In this document: one piece after another, positions 8,711 through 17,133 of the stretch
Layout of the letters: each line of letters starts with the position of its first letter
Position numbering within the stretch: the stretch's first letter is position 1
NCBI RefSeq assembly: GCF_000817785.2
Contig: NZ_JTCM02000042.1
Coordinates: 1-53,479 of the forward strand
DNA: 53,479 nt
From: Hassallia byssoidea VB512170
Lineage (GTDB): Bacteria; Cyanobacteriota; Cyanobacteriia; Cyanobacteriales; Nostocaceae
Direction: 5' to 3'
The notes under the pieces: model-generated
What the model was told of the DNA's origin: nothing
Databases searched by the model: none
What the model saw: the letters and a program-made list of their open reading frames with translations, nothing else
Program-made: the position numbers and the translations under genes

Positions 8711-9904
8711 TCATAGCATCGAGGCAACAAAAGCGATCGCACCCCACCACATCAGCAAACTAATTGGTACGCCAATCATCAGTCCGGCGATCGCCCAGCC
8801 TCTTTGATGTTCTTTAAATTGTTCGATACTGCGCCACCTTCTACTTTTCCAAGCCCATTCATTACCTTTTGCACCGAGAGCGAGGGTGACGACAAAACCA
8901 GTTTGCGGTACAAAACATAACAATCCTACCCAAACTTGATTAGTCCACAACCAAAACCAAGGTAATAGAAATGCACCCCAGTTCCACCCCTTAATCTCAT
9001 CAGGAACTTCTTCGGCAGTATTATTTATCCCGCACCCAGAGTTATTTATTACTTCTTTGCGCGGTAACTCTCGATTGTGTTTAGCCGGTTTGAGAGCAAG
9101 ACCATTTTTAAGCACCTCCAAAGCTTGACGAGCGCTTGCAAATCGTTGTTCTGGCGCAGGTTCTAGTATCTTTTCCAGCCAACTCACAAAACCCGAATTA
9201 AGATTAACTCGGTCAGCGAATTGAATCCGCAATTCGCGCACTGGTAAATCAGATGGAGCAGTACCTGTTAACAAGTGTATTAAAGACGCTCCCAGCGCAT
9301 ACAAATCCGATGCTGGAACCGCTCTACCTCCAAATTGTTCCATCGGTGCATAGCCATAAGTTCCCACCACAGTGAAAGTTACACCCTCTTTTGCGGCTTT
9401 ATCTTGAACTGCGCCGAAATCAACTAAATAAATATGATTATCTTCACCCCAAATTAAATTACTCGGTTTAATATCGCGATGCAATACTGTAGGATTCAAC
9501 TCATGCAAATGTATGAGAATATTTAAAATCTCTACAGCAATTTTTCTAACTTCTTTTTGGCTAAACCTTTTCCCGGCATTAAGTTGTTCTTTGAGCGATT
9601 CACCAGGAATATATTCTTGCACCAAGCCAAACCAAAGTGTTCGGTCATCGACACAAAAATAATCGAGATACTGGGGAATGCGGGGATGATTTAGCTGTTT
9701 GAGAATTTGTGCTTCTCGTTCAAAAAGTTTCAGGTCATCCCATTGTACAGTACCGCCAAAAGCAAGGAGTTTAACTACAACAAGAGAATTATCAACATCA
9801 GTAGCTTGTAAATCTGTTGCTAGCCAAGTTTGACGAACTCCATTATTGCCGAGTTGACGTTGAATTTGGTAACGATTTTGTAATATCTGTTCTGCTTGCA
9901 GCAT
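8711..9904 (-). CDS. serine/threonine protein kinase with C-terminal membrane segments
   Basis: 397 residues. Residues 10-270 form a Hanks-type kinase domain: ATP-anchoring K45 (VVVKLL), catalytic D144 in HRDIKPSNL, metal-binding D162 in DFG, and the GTYGYAPMEQ activation-segment end. The glycine loop is poor (LGNNGVRQ). A low-complexity linker (about residues 275-305) leads to a C-terminal module with three hydrophobic stretches (WGAFLLPWFWLW, VWVGLLCFVPQTGFVVTLAL, WAIAGLMIGVPISLLMWWGAIAFVA), so the protein is probably anchored with its kinase in the cytoplasm. Such proteins are common in Nostocales and their substrates are generally unknown. The gene stands alone between repeats. Confidence 0.93.
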   Translation of the reverse strand: MLQAEQILQNRYQIQRQLGNNGVRQTWLATDLQATDVDNSLVVVKLLAFGGTVQWDDLKLFEREAQILKQLNHPRIPQYLDYFCVDDRTLWFGLVQEYIPGESLKEQLNAGKRFSQKEVRKIAVEILNILIHLHELNPTVLHRDIKPSNLIWGEDNHIYLVDFGAVQDKAAKEGVTFTVVGTYGYAPMEQFGGRAVPASDLYALGASLIHLLTGTAPSDLPVRELRIQFADRVNLNSGFVSWLEKILEPAPEQRFASARQALEVLKNGLALKPAKHNRELPRKEVINNSGCGINNTAEEVPDEIKGWNWGAFLLPWFWLWTNQVWVGLLCFVPQTGFVVTLALGAKGNEWAWKSRRWRSIEQFKEHQRGWAIAGLMIGVPISLLMWWGAIAFVASML

Positions 9905-10030
9905 TCGACACCTGCGCGACTTACCAGCCTAGTTTCTCTAATTTAGCGAGAAGTTACCCAGTACTGACAACTTTGATAGTAAGAAAGCTACTTTCAGTTA
10001 CTAATTGTTACGAAACCGTGATGTAAAGCT

Positions 10031-10080
10031 CCGTAGTAAGCACTTTAGTGCTTAAGAAAGCGCTGAAGCGCTTACTACGG
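10031..10080. repeat. GTAGTAAG-type palindromic dispersed repeat
   Basis: A 50-bp element with perfect outer stem CCGTAGTAAG / CTTACTACGG and two inner palindromes, GCACTTTAGTGC and GCGCTGAAGCGC. It abuts the 3' end of rfbB and may serve as its terminator. Confidence 0.9.
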
Positions 10081-10086
10081 TTTAAG

Positions 10087-11163
10087 CTAACTCGCAGATT
10101 GAAGATAATTTTTGCGATAATAAGCCTGATATTCTTCAGATAAAAGTGGTTCCCACCAATCGCGGTGAGTGAGATACCATTCAACGGTGAGACGTAAACC
10201 TTCTTCTACTGTTACCGAAGGTGTCCAGCCTAACTGAGTTTGCAGTTTATTACTATTAATTGCATATCTTCGGTCATGTCCCAATCTATCTTTAACAAAA
10301 GTAATCAAATTTTGGGAAGGACGCACCGGCAAATCGAGTGCTAATTCATCCATTAACTGACACAACATCTGCACAAGGTTGATATTTTCCACTTCATTAT
10401 TGCCACCGATATTATAAGTTTCTCCTGGTGTGCCGCGCTGAATCACTACTTCTATTGCACTACAATGGTCGTTGACATAAAGCCAATCTCGCACGTTTTT
10501 ACCATCACCGTAAATCGGTAAAGGTTTACCCATCAAAATGTTGATGCACATCAGAGGAATTAGCTTTTCTGGAAACTGATAGGAACCGTAATTATTGGAA
10601 CAATTCGTAATAATTGCTGGAAGTCCATAAGTATGGTAATATGCACGAACTAAGTGATCGCTGCCAGCTTTAGAAGCTGAATAAGGACTATTGGGAGCAT
10701 AAGGTGTAGTTTCGCAAAAAGCTGGGTCATTTGGTGCTAAACTACCATAAACCTCATCTGTAGAAACGTGTAAGAATCGATAATTTAAAGGTTGATTGTT
10801 TGTTTGCCAATGTTGACGAAAAGCTTCTAATAAAGTGAAAGTTCCGACTACATTGGTTTGCACAAAAGCACCAGGACCGAGAATTGAGCGGTCAACGTGA
10901 GATTCGGCGGCAAAATGGGCTATTATGTCGATATTTTCTGTTTGGAGTAATTTGTCAACGAGAGTGCGATCGCAAATATCCCCCCTCACAAAGCGAAAAT
11001 TCTCTTTCCCCTCCAAAGAAGCTAAATTACCACGATTTCCCGCGTAAGTTAAAGCATCTAGCACCACCACTCGGTCATCTGGATAAGTTTTACACCAGTG
11101 ATGGACAAAATTCGAGCCAATAAATCCAGCACCACCCGTCACCAATAACTTACGACTCATCAC
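10087..11163 (-). CDS. rfbB: dTDP-glucose 4,6-dehydratase
   Basis: A 358-residue extended short-chain dehydrogenase that converts dTDP-glucose to dTDP-4-keto-6-deoxyglucose, the entry step to rhamnose and other deoxysugars. Visible features are the NAD-binding GGAGFIGS near the N-terminus, HFAAESHVDRSI, the catalytic STDEVYG segment, the YxxxK motif (YSASKAG) and the RNWxxV-type substrate motif (NVRDWLYVNDH). Length is typical. Start at 11163 or the next ATG, one codon in. No rfbA, rfbC or rfbD is adjacent. Its neighbours are a glycosyltransferase and a methyltransferase on the same strand, which suggests a small surface-glycan module. Confidence 0.95.
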   Translation of the reverse strand: MMSRKLLVTGGAGFIGSNFVHHWCKTYPDDRVVVLDALTYAGNRGNLASLEGKENFRFVRGDICDRTLVDKLLQTENIDIIAHFAAESHVDRSILGPGAFVQTNVVGTFTLLEAFRQHWQTNNQPLNYRFLHVSTDEVYGSLAPNDPAFCETTPYAPNSPYSASKAGSDHLVRAYYHTYGLPAIITNCSNNYGSYQFPEKLIPLMCINILMGKPLPIYGDGKNVRDWLYVNDHCSAIEVVIQRGTPGETYNIGGNNEVENINLVQMLCQLMDELALDLPVRPSQNLITFVKDRLGHDRRYAINSNKLQTQLGWTPSVTVEEGLRLTVEWYLTHRDWWEPLLSEEYQAYYRKNYLQSAS

Positions 11164-11187
11164 ACCTCTTGTGTTTAAGTTTTGTAA

Positions 11188-11233
11188 AGTAGTAAGTACT
11201 TTAGTACTTGAAAGCGCTAAAGCGCTTACTACT
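11188..11233. repeat. GTAGTAAG-type palindromic dispersed repeat
   Basis: AGTAGTAAG and CTTACTACT close an element containing GTACTTTAGTAC and AGCGCTAAAGCGCT. The TAG stop of the glycosyltransferase gene (11229-11231) lies inside the closing arm. Confidence 0.9.
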
Positions 11234-12224
11234 TAGAAAAATATTTCTTTCTTAATTTATCAAAAATGCTTTTTGTTCGTAATTTTGCGATCCGCATTTT
11301 CGTTAAACTTTTGATATTGCCAGGGTAATGCATTTTGTGATCAAAAAAATCATTGAGTTCATCTATAATTACTTGCAACCGCTGATTAATATTTTCTATT
11401 CTATATTCTGCTAAAATATGTTCTGGGATTGAATATGATGGATGTTCAAGTGCTTTTAAAATACGTTTTACATCATATTCTTTTGAATATCCAGCAATTT
11501 TATAGCAATTAAATCCCGGATCTAAATAATCAGAAAGTCCGCCGTTAATGCTAGAAAAAACTTGACACCCACAAGCTAAAGCCTCTAGCGGTTGCATTCC
11601 AAAGCCTTCACTGACAGCTTGTTGTGCCCAATACTCTGCGGAGTCGTAGAGGTATACTTTAGCTTGATTAAACAGCTTTGCTAAATCTTCGACATACGAA
11701 TCAACAACTAATACTTTACATTGCTGCTGCAAAGCGGGAATTAATTCTTTAATTAAATATTCCGAAGATTTTCGAGCCTGAATTAAAACATCAATATCGC
11801 GCTGAATATTTAAGTTTTGAAATTGATTACCAATTTGATTGGGCAAATAATAGATAAGAGAGTGCGGAGAATGTTGTCCCCAATATCCGATTGTATTTCG
11901 GCTGACAGCGATGATGGGAATATTCGCCGGCAGCTTAAATTTATAACCTGCACTGTGGGCATGATAAACTATATTATGTGGCTGTAATTTGCGAGCAAGT
12001 TTAGCTACATCAAATCCCCAACTGATAACAAAAATAACATCATCTAAATTTTTCTCTTTCAACACATCATCTAAAAAAAGCTTACCTGATTCTCTTTGTC
12101 GATAAGTCACAACATCAGCATGACAAAATTGTTGAGCGAGTTTAATTGTATTTAACTCTACCCAAAGACCACCGCAGGCAAATTTGCCATCTGTCCCAGG
12201 TAGTAAAAAATAAAGTTTTCTCAT
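11229..12224 (-). CDS. glycosyltransferase, GT4-like
   Basis: A 331-residue cytoplasmic protein with a two-Rossmann GT-B pattern. The N-terminal half starts LYFLLPGTDGKFACGGLWVELNTIKLA. The C-terminal half holds the donor-binding region SEGFGMQPLEALACGCQVFSSINGG, with the family E-x7-E-like spacing and the G-rich turn, followed by LSDYLDPGFN. The basic C-terminus (TKSIFDKLRKKYFSK) may contact the membrane. Sugar and acceptor are unknown. It lies between rfbB and a methyltransferase on the same strand (64 bp to rfbB, 41 bp to the methyltransferase), so the three may act on one glycan. The stop codon falls in a dispersed repeat. Confidence 0.85.
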   Translation of the reverse strand: MRKLYFLLPGTDGKFACGGLWVELNTIKLAQQFCHADVVTYRQRESGKLFLDDVLKEKNLDDVIFVISWGFDVAKLARKLQPHNIVYHAHSAGYKFKLPANIPIIAVSRNTIGYWGQHSPHSLIYYLPNQIGNQFQNLNIQRDIDVLIQARKSSEYLIKELIPALQQQCKVLVVDSYVEDLAKLFNQAKVYLYDSAEYWAQQAVSEGFGMQPLEALACGCQVFSSINGGLSDYLDPGFNCYKIAGYSKEYDVKRILKALEHPSYSIPEHILAEYRIENINQRLQVIIDELNDFFDHKMHYPGNIKSLTKMRIAKLRTKSIFDKLRKKYFSK

Positions 12225-12265
12225 GATAAAAATTCCTTGACAATATTAATCCTGGGAAAAGGATT

Positions 12266-13078
12266 TTATATTTTTGCTGTCGCTTGCATGGGATTGTAAT
12301 AAAATACAGCTTCCGGGTTCTCCATCAGGATATCCATTTCAGCAGCGACTTTTTCCCATTCAGAAAATGTGGTGTATCCAGCTTGAATCATGCTGTCGAG
12401 ATGACTGTACATCAAATCTTTCCAATACTGTAGAAAAGTTAATCTTTGGTGAGGCGATCGCTTATCTAAGTGTATGATGCAGGGTGTAACTTCGATATCC
12501 CGATAGCCAGTATCGCTCAACAGTACACCAAGACGAGCGCCGACGTTAGGATCTCCCTGAATAGAATATTGAAAATCGATGCTGTTACGCCAATAATTCA
12601 TCACTGCTGGACATGGCGGGTACAAAAATAAGCTATCATTAAAAACTTCGGTAATACTTATTAAAGAATTTGTTGGTATAACGCGGCGTACTTCTGCTAA
12701 TACTTCTTTTGGTTGGGGTATATGTTCTAACACCCAGATAAATAAAACAGCATCTATACCCGCAGTATCCAAATTATCCAGCTTTTTCGCATCAGCCTGA
12801 ATTATCTCGTATCGCTTGGCAAACTGCGGAAACATCGCCAGATTTTCCTTTGCTTGAGCAAGTTGTACTTCTGACAATTCCACCCCAGTAATGTGCAGAT
12901 GCGGAAATTTTTCTAACAGTAAGATAGTCTGTGCGCCTACACCCACACCAATTTCTAACAGGTGTTGGCAATTTGTCAAGTCAATATTTCGGAAAATGTA
13001 TTCTGATAATATTCGGCTTTGTCCTAATAAACGCTTTTGTTCGGTGGTGCTGTATCCGTGAATGTATTCCGTTTCCAT
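12266..13078 (-). CDS. SAM-dependent methyltransferase, class I
   Basis: A 270-residue cytoplasmic enzyme. SAM-binding motif I is LLEIGVGVGAQT (about residues 40-51), the acidic strand-2 end is VELS, motif II is GIDAVLFIWVLEHIPQP, and motif III follows in LAEVRRVIPTNSLISITE. The C-terminal 100 residues presumably bind the acceptor. It opens the minus-strand glycan module ahead of the glycosyltransferase. Acceptor could be a sugar, a lipid or a small metabolite; nothing in the sequence decides this. The ATG at 13078 is the only good start. Confidence 0.88.
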   Translation of the reverse strand: METEYIHGYSTTEQKRLLGQSRILSEYIFRNIDLTNCQHLLEIGVGVGAQTILLLEKFPHLHITGVELSEVQLAQAKENLAMFPQFAKRYEIIQADAKKLDNLDTAGIDAVLFIWVLEHIPQPKEVLAEVRRVIPTNSLISITEVFNDSLFLYPPCPAVMNYWRNSIDFQYSIQGDPNVGARLGVLLSDTGYRDIEVTPCIIHLDKRSPHQRLTFLQYWKDLMYSHLDSMIQAGYTTFSEWEKVAAEMDILMENPEAVFYYNPMQATAKI

Positions 13079-13165
13079 ACGCTGGTTTTAATACTTAATC
13101 AAATCACGCACAGTTCAGGATAACAGCTTATTTGATTTTACGAAAAGCCTAATAAAAGTAATTCT

Positions 13166-13207
13166 CCCCTGCCCCCTGCCCCCTGCCCCCTGCCCCCTGC
13201 CCCCTGC
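13166..13207. repeat. six perfect heptamer repeats (CCCCTGC)
   Basis: CCCCTGC repeats six times without error, ending one base before the TAA of the neighbouring minus-strand gene. It is a typical cyanobacterial short tandem heptamer repeat. Confidence 0.95.
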
Positions 13208-13208
13208 C

Positions 13209-13892
13209 TTATTCTTGCCAGCGCACCTTGACAAAATGCGCTTCGCGTCCCCACATATCGCGAGTGACGGTAATATTTTCAATTGCCAAGTTAAACGGTA
13301 TCGCAGTTGTCACATATCGCTGCGCTAAAGCACCGATATCTGGTGCTATTTCAGCCGCTGTCGTTGCTGCCAAACCCAAACCGACTAATTGCTCAATTGG
13401 ACGAAATGGAAGCAGCAGATGCATCCCCACCGCTAACCCAGCTGTCAGCAGCATAGCGACTGATGCATTTGTACCACACCTCGGATGCACGGCTAAATCA
13501 ACTTCTCCATTGGTGAGGCGATGTAAAGCCAATGTTACCGCACGTCGCAAGTTACTAATATTCACTTCACCATAAAGGTAAAATCCTTGCTCGGTAGATA
13601 AACCGCTTAATAGTTCGTTATCAACTTGAAAATTGCTTGAGTATGAAGTTGATTGACCCAGAACCCATACAGTAGCATGTTCTAAGGCGTGAACCTGCCG
13701 CAGCATGAGAATTTCTTTTAACCCTGGTACAAAGGATAGCTGTTTAAGTAAATCGGCATCTTGTGTGGGTTGCCCAAAGTCTGAGTCAATAAAACCGACA
13801 TTAGCAACTTTTTCAGACATTGATGCCGTTAAATCAAAGTTAAAAAAATCAAAGAAAGATGAGGTTTGTTTGGCAGAAGCAGAGGTATTCAT
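13209..13892 (-). CDS. DUF6391-type membrane protein
   Basis: 227 residues from the ATG at 13892. That start is preferred over the ATG at 13928 because a GGGAG ribosome-binding site lies about 10 bases upstream and the extra 12 residues look non-coding. A conserved-looking LRQVHALEHATVWVLG segment is followed by ALHRLTNGEVDLAVHPRCGTNASVAMLLTAGLAVG and two hydrophobic stretches (about residues 142-160 and 165-182). The HALEHA and HPRCGTN motifs recall the DUF6391 family of cyanobacterial proteins. Function is unknown, and no operon partner is evident. Confidence 0.75.
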   Translation of the reverse strand: MNTSASAKQTSSFFDFFNFDLTASMSEKVANVGFIDSDFGQPTQDADLLKQLSFVPGLKEILMLRQVHALEHATVWVLGQSTSYSSNFQVDNELLSGLSTEQGFYLYGEVNISNLRRAVTLALHRLTNGEVDLAVHPRCGTNASVAMLLTAGLAVGMHLLLPFRPIEQLVGLGLAATTAAEIAPDIGALAQRYVTTAIPFNLAIENITVTRDMWGREAHFVKVRWQE

Positions 13893-13980
13893 AGCAACAC
13901 TGCTCCCTACGAAAAAATGGAGCAACATAGATTTGTTTCAAATGTAGCGTTTCAGCCCGTAGATTGTTGCTAATTTTTGT

Positions 13981-14346
13981 TAGGGAATGGGGAATGGGGC
14001 TTTTTTAAGAGGGGGAAAGGGGAAAGGGGAAAGGGGAAGGGAGAAAGGGGAAAGGGGAAGGGGGAAAGGGGAAAGGGGAAAGGAAAAAAGGGGAGGCAGT
14101 GCGGTGAGACCAGCCCCCGACGGGCGCGGTCTCCCTGATCGATGGGGGACTGGCGAACCCGAAGGGTCTTGGGGTTCACCTGCGTGGAGCACCTGCCGTG
14201 AAAGGAAAGGAGTTATTTAAAATTAGTACGAATGTTTAAAAGTACTTCTGACTTTTCCCCTTTAACCTTTCCCCCTCTTAAATCCCCTTTCCCCTTTCCC
14301 CTTTAACCTTTCCCCCTCTTAAATCCCCTTTCCCCTTTTTTCCTTT
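13981..14346. repeat. composite heptamer-repeat element with an embedded structured module
   Basis: GGGGAAA units run at 13990-14090, a GC-rich module at 14095-14197, a core at 14215-14249 shared with 8604-8638, then CCCCTTT/CCTCTTAAAT units to 14346. The stretch TTTAACCTTTCCCCCTCTTAAATCCCC is duplicated within the right half (about 14261 and 14311). Short frames through it encode only repetitive low-complexity peptides and are not genes. Confidence 0.85.
14095..14197. other. GC-rich module that can fold into a four-arm structure
   Basis: By eye: a closing stem GGCAG+TGC (14095-14102) with GCA+CTGCC (14189-14197, one bulged C); a second stem GGTG (14103-14106) with CACC (14177-14180); hairpin GAGACC (14106-14111) with GGTCTC (14128-14133), containing an inner GCCC/GGGC; and hairpin GAACCC (14155-14160) with GGGTTC (14172-14177). 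Some stems share a base or two, so not all form at once. It could be a mobile repeat or a structured RNA; the strand is unknown. Confidence 0.5.
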
Positions 14347-14425
14347 ACCCTTTGACCCAAATTAAAAAAGCCCTATGCCCTTTATTATGATGACAGACGC
14401 GATAAATCGCGTCACTACTAGGCGT

Positions 14426-14689
14426 TTAATCGTTCGGATTAGGCAGAGCACAGCAATTTACATCATTTAAACAGACTTTGCCCCACTGCAAAGCCCAGCG
14501 CACAAGCGCTACTCGGTTTTCTGTCTGCGTTTTGGTGAGGATGTTGCTGATATGGTTATCAACTGTACGTTTGCTTATTTCCAGTTTCCCTGCAATTTCT
14601 TGGTTAGTTAAGCCAGCGGCTACTAAATCGATTATTTGCAGTTCTCTATCTGACAGACTAACAGGGGTCTGAGATTCGCCACCAGCCAT
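14426..14689 (-). CDS. pedR: small LuxR-type regulator, PedR-like
   Basis: An 87-residue stand-alone LuxR HTH protein with no receiver domain. Residues 11-65 form the HTH (LSDRELQIIDLVAAGLTNQEIAGKLEISKRTVDNHISNIL). The tail carries C73, C79 and C80 (KVCLNDVNCCALPNP). Synechocystis PedR has the same size and build; it responds to photosynthetic electron transport through thioredoxin-controlled cysteine chemistry, and I recall its key cysteine being near position 80. That makes a redox-sensing role likely here, but it is inference from similarity. The gene is divergent from the PfkB kinase, with about 350 bp between the two start codons that would hold both promoters. Confidence 0.75.
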   Translation of the reverse strand: MAGGESQTPVSLSDRELQIIDLVAAGLTNQEIAGKLEISKRTVDNHISNILTKTQTENRVALVRWALQWGKVCLNDVNCCALPNPND

Positions 14690-15045
14690 GACTTTTTCAA
14701 TCCTCCCTTGGTATATGTACTCAATCGCTCTCTCTAATTCTAGAAGATTCTTTGCTAGCTAGGGATTTCAAGTCTTAGCAGTAATACGATTGTCAATATT
14801 CTCTTTATAATTAAAATTTATGGCACTCAAACCAAATGCAAATAATTTGCTCTTATTTTTATACATTAAATTAAAGAATTTAGCGAAGTATTACTTAGAA
14901 GTTTTTCCCAAATAGGAGCATTTACAGCTTATATAAGTAGCAAAAATGGCTATTTAATTCTGTGAACAACTGGCGACAGAAGAACCAGATTGTTGTAGAT
15001 TTTATACTGGAAATTCCTAGTGAAAAATCGAAAATCTATAATGAA

Positions 15046-16023
15046 ATGAGCAATCCCCGTGTTTTGTGCTTGGGTGAAGTTTTGTTTGATCTTTTAGCCG
15101 ATCAATTAGGGCTAAAGCTAGAAGAAGTTAAATCGTGGACTCCTTATCCAGGAGGGGCACCAGCTAACGTAGCCTGTGCTTTAATGAAGCTGGGAACGCC
15201 AGCAGGCTTTATCGGTTGTGTGGGTGAAGATGAACCTGGGAATTCTCTGGTAAAGTTGTTAGAAGAAGTAGGTGTAGATACAACGGGGGTGCAAAGACAT
15301 CCTACAGCACCAACGCGGCAAGTTTATGTTACACGCTCTTTAGAGGGCGATCGCACTTTTGCCGGCTTTGGCGAATATGATACTTCTGAATTTGCTGATG
15401 CTCGCCTCAAAGCTGAAGAATTATCACAATCGCTATTTCAAGAAGCAGATTTTCTGGTTTTGGGTACTTTAGAATTAGCATATCCGGAAAGTGCTTCGTC
15501 AATTCACCGCGCTCTTGATTTAGCAGAACAATTTGACTTGAAAATTATGCTAGATGTCAATTGGCGTGAGGTATTTTGGACTAATCCTGATATTGCACCG
15601 GCAAAAATTCGCTCGTTATTTAAGCGGGTGGATTTTCTCAAATTAGCATTAGAAGAAGCCGAATGGTTATTTGATACCACAGATGCGGGGGCGATCGCTC
15701 ATCGTCTTGATTCGATTGAAGGTGTATTAGTAACAGATGGAGATAAAGGTAGTGCTTATTGTCTTGGAGAAAATGAAGGCAAATTACCTGCTTTTTCCAT
15801 TCCTGTGGTTGATACAACTGGTGCGGGGGATAGCTTTTTAGCAGGGTTAATTCATCAATTACTCATTCATGGTATCCAAAACTTGAGCAACCCGGAAACA
15901 GCACGCGCAATTGTTACTTATGCTAGCGCGGTAGGGGCGCTGACGACAATGAAACCAGGAGCGATCGCTTCTCAACCCACCGCAAATGAAGTTGAAGCTT
16001 TTCTTGCTTCGCATCAACTTTAG
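15046..16023 (+). CDS. PfkB-family carbohydrate kinase, fructokinase-like
   Basis: 325 residues from the ATG at 15046. An in-frame GTG at 14962 would add 28 residues (NNWRQKNQIVVDFILE...) that do not resemble the family, while VLCLGEVLFDLL is the normal beginning. Motifs are the sugar-site GGAPANVACALMKLG, a GxVGEDxxG turn, and the anion-hole/catalytic signature DTTGAGDSFLAGL with the catalytic D. These fit fructokinase and related ribokinase-type enzymes, which phosphorylate a free sugar with ATP in the cytoplasm. Fructose is the most likely substrate but is not proven by sequence. It is a monocistronic gene. Confidence 0.9.
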   Translation: MSNPRVLCLGEVLFDLLADQLGLKLEEVKSWTPYPGGAPANVACALMKLGTPAGFIGCVGEDEPGNSLVKLLEEVGVDTTGVQRHPTAPTRQVYVTRSLEGDRTFAGFGEYDTSEFADARLKAEELSQSLFQEADFLVLGTLELAYPESASSIHRALDLAEQFDLKIMLDVNWREVFWTNPDIAPAKIRSLFKRVDFLKLALEEAEWLFDTTDAGAIAHRLDSIEGVLVTDGDKGSAYCLGENEGKLPAFSIPVVDTTGAGDSFLAGLIHQLLIHGIQNLSNPETARAIVTYASAVGALTTMKPGAIASQPTANEVEAFLASHQL

Positions 16024-16101
16024 AATGTAGCATAAATTGGGATATCAGTTGCGTCGTCGGCTGATATTCCCAACTAGTAAATATTACTGGAGTTTAGACT
16101 A

Positions 16102-16207
16102 AGGGACTTCCAAAGAATAAATTATTCCAAAAAAACAAGAGGCAACAGATATTTCATAATAATAATTATTATCTTTGGTGGAAATGTTTTGTTTTTTGGA
16201 AGTCCCT
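16102..16207. mobile_element. MITE-like element with 13-bp terminal inverted repeats
   Basis: AGGGACTTCCAAA (16102-16114) is matched by its reverse complement at 16195-16207. The interior is about 80 bp, AT-rich and non-coding. Ends of this kind (GGGACTTCC...) are typical of small non-autonomous elements in cyanobacteria. A clear target-site duplication is not visible, so the assignment is tentative. The rest of the gap at 16024-16394 holds no convincing gene. Confidence 0.6.
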
Positions 16208-16394
16208 GATGTCCTCAAAGCAATTACACCTAAAATGATTGCATCTCTCACATATAAGCGACTTTATCCTTGAAGCCTTATTTAGCGCAGCTTCATAAAG
16301 AATTGGTATCAGGACGATTGATGGTAGAATTATCAGACCAGATGGAATAACCATCCGCACAACATCATCAATAAAGAATGGAGACAGCCGTATC

Positions 16395-16874
16395 ATGAAC
16401 GACTGGAATTTGCCTTGGGAAGGCGGATGCCGTTGCGGACAGCTGCGGCTTAAGGTGAGTGCCGCGCCTCTGCTGACGATGGCTTGCCACTGCACGGGTT
16501 GCCAGCGAATGACCGCCAGCGCTTTTTCTTTAAGCGTCGCGATCCCAAGCGTTGGGTTCTCGGTACTGAAAGGTCAGCCGGTTATCGGTGGCTTGCACGG
16601 TGCAGCCCGCCATTACTTCTGCCCGCACTGCATGAGTTGGATATTTACTCGACCGGAAGGAATAGACGAGTTTGTCAACCTTCGGGCGACGATGCTAGAC
16701 GATGCGTCATGGTTCATGCCATTCATCGAAACTTGGACTACAGAAAGGCTGTCATGGGCGACGACCCCTGCGGTTCATAGCTTTGAGACTTTGCCCGCTT
16801 ACGAAGAATATCCAGGGCTGGTAGAAGAATACGCTCAACAAGCGTCGAAACCTGCATCCAAGACTGCAACTTAA
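16395..16874 (+). CDS. GFA/CENP-V fold zinc protein
   Basis: 159 residues with the zinc-binding cysteine pattern of the GFA (glutathione-dependent formaldehyde-activating enzyme-like) family: CRCG near residue 12, CHCTGC near 31, and FCPHC near 75. Members are small zinc proteins; some bind glutathione adducts, most are uncharacterised. A GGAGAC ribosome-binding site lies 9-14 bases before the ATG. The coding sequence is visibly more GC-rich than its neighbours (GGCGGATGCCGTTGCGG near the start), which suggests acquisition from another bacterial group. A second, unrelated-looking GFA protein lies 800 bp away on the other strand. Confidence 0.85.
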   Translation: MNDWNLPWEGGCRCGQLRLKVSAAPLLTMACHCTGCQRMTASAFSLSVAIPSVGFSVLKGQPVIGGLHGAARHYFCPHCMSWIFTRPEGIDEFVNLRATMLDDASWFMPFIETWTTERLSWATTPAVHSFETLPAYEEYPGLVEEYAQQASKPASKTAT

Positions 16875-17133
16875 GACAAACTCAATCTTCGCCCCCGTTC
16901 TTGGCATCTCGCCATGTTGCAATCAGAGCGAATGTCGTATTTCCACCCAACGCAGAAATCCAAACTGAGACACTACCTTTTTGCTGGTGCTGATTGTCTC
17001 AAAAATCTTGAATTATGAGAAAGATTTTAAGCTTATGCTTTTACATAACCTTTGTAAAAGTATTTATTATAATTTAATTACTAGTATTAGAATTGATGAA
17101 CCGAAAGTACCACTTGCTGAAATAAATAAATCG

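Noticed and set aside
13970-14220. Several 69-77 codon frames through the AG-rich array
   Set aside because: They encode only repeats such as PFPFPLS or GKGERGR produced by the heptamers.
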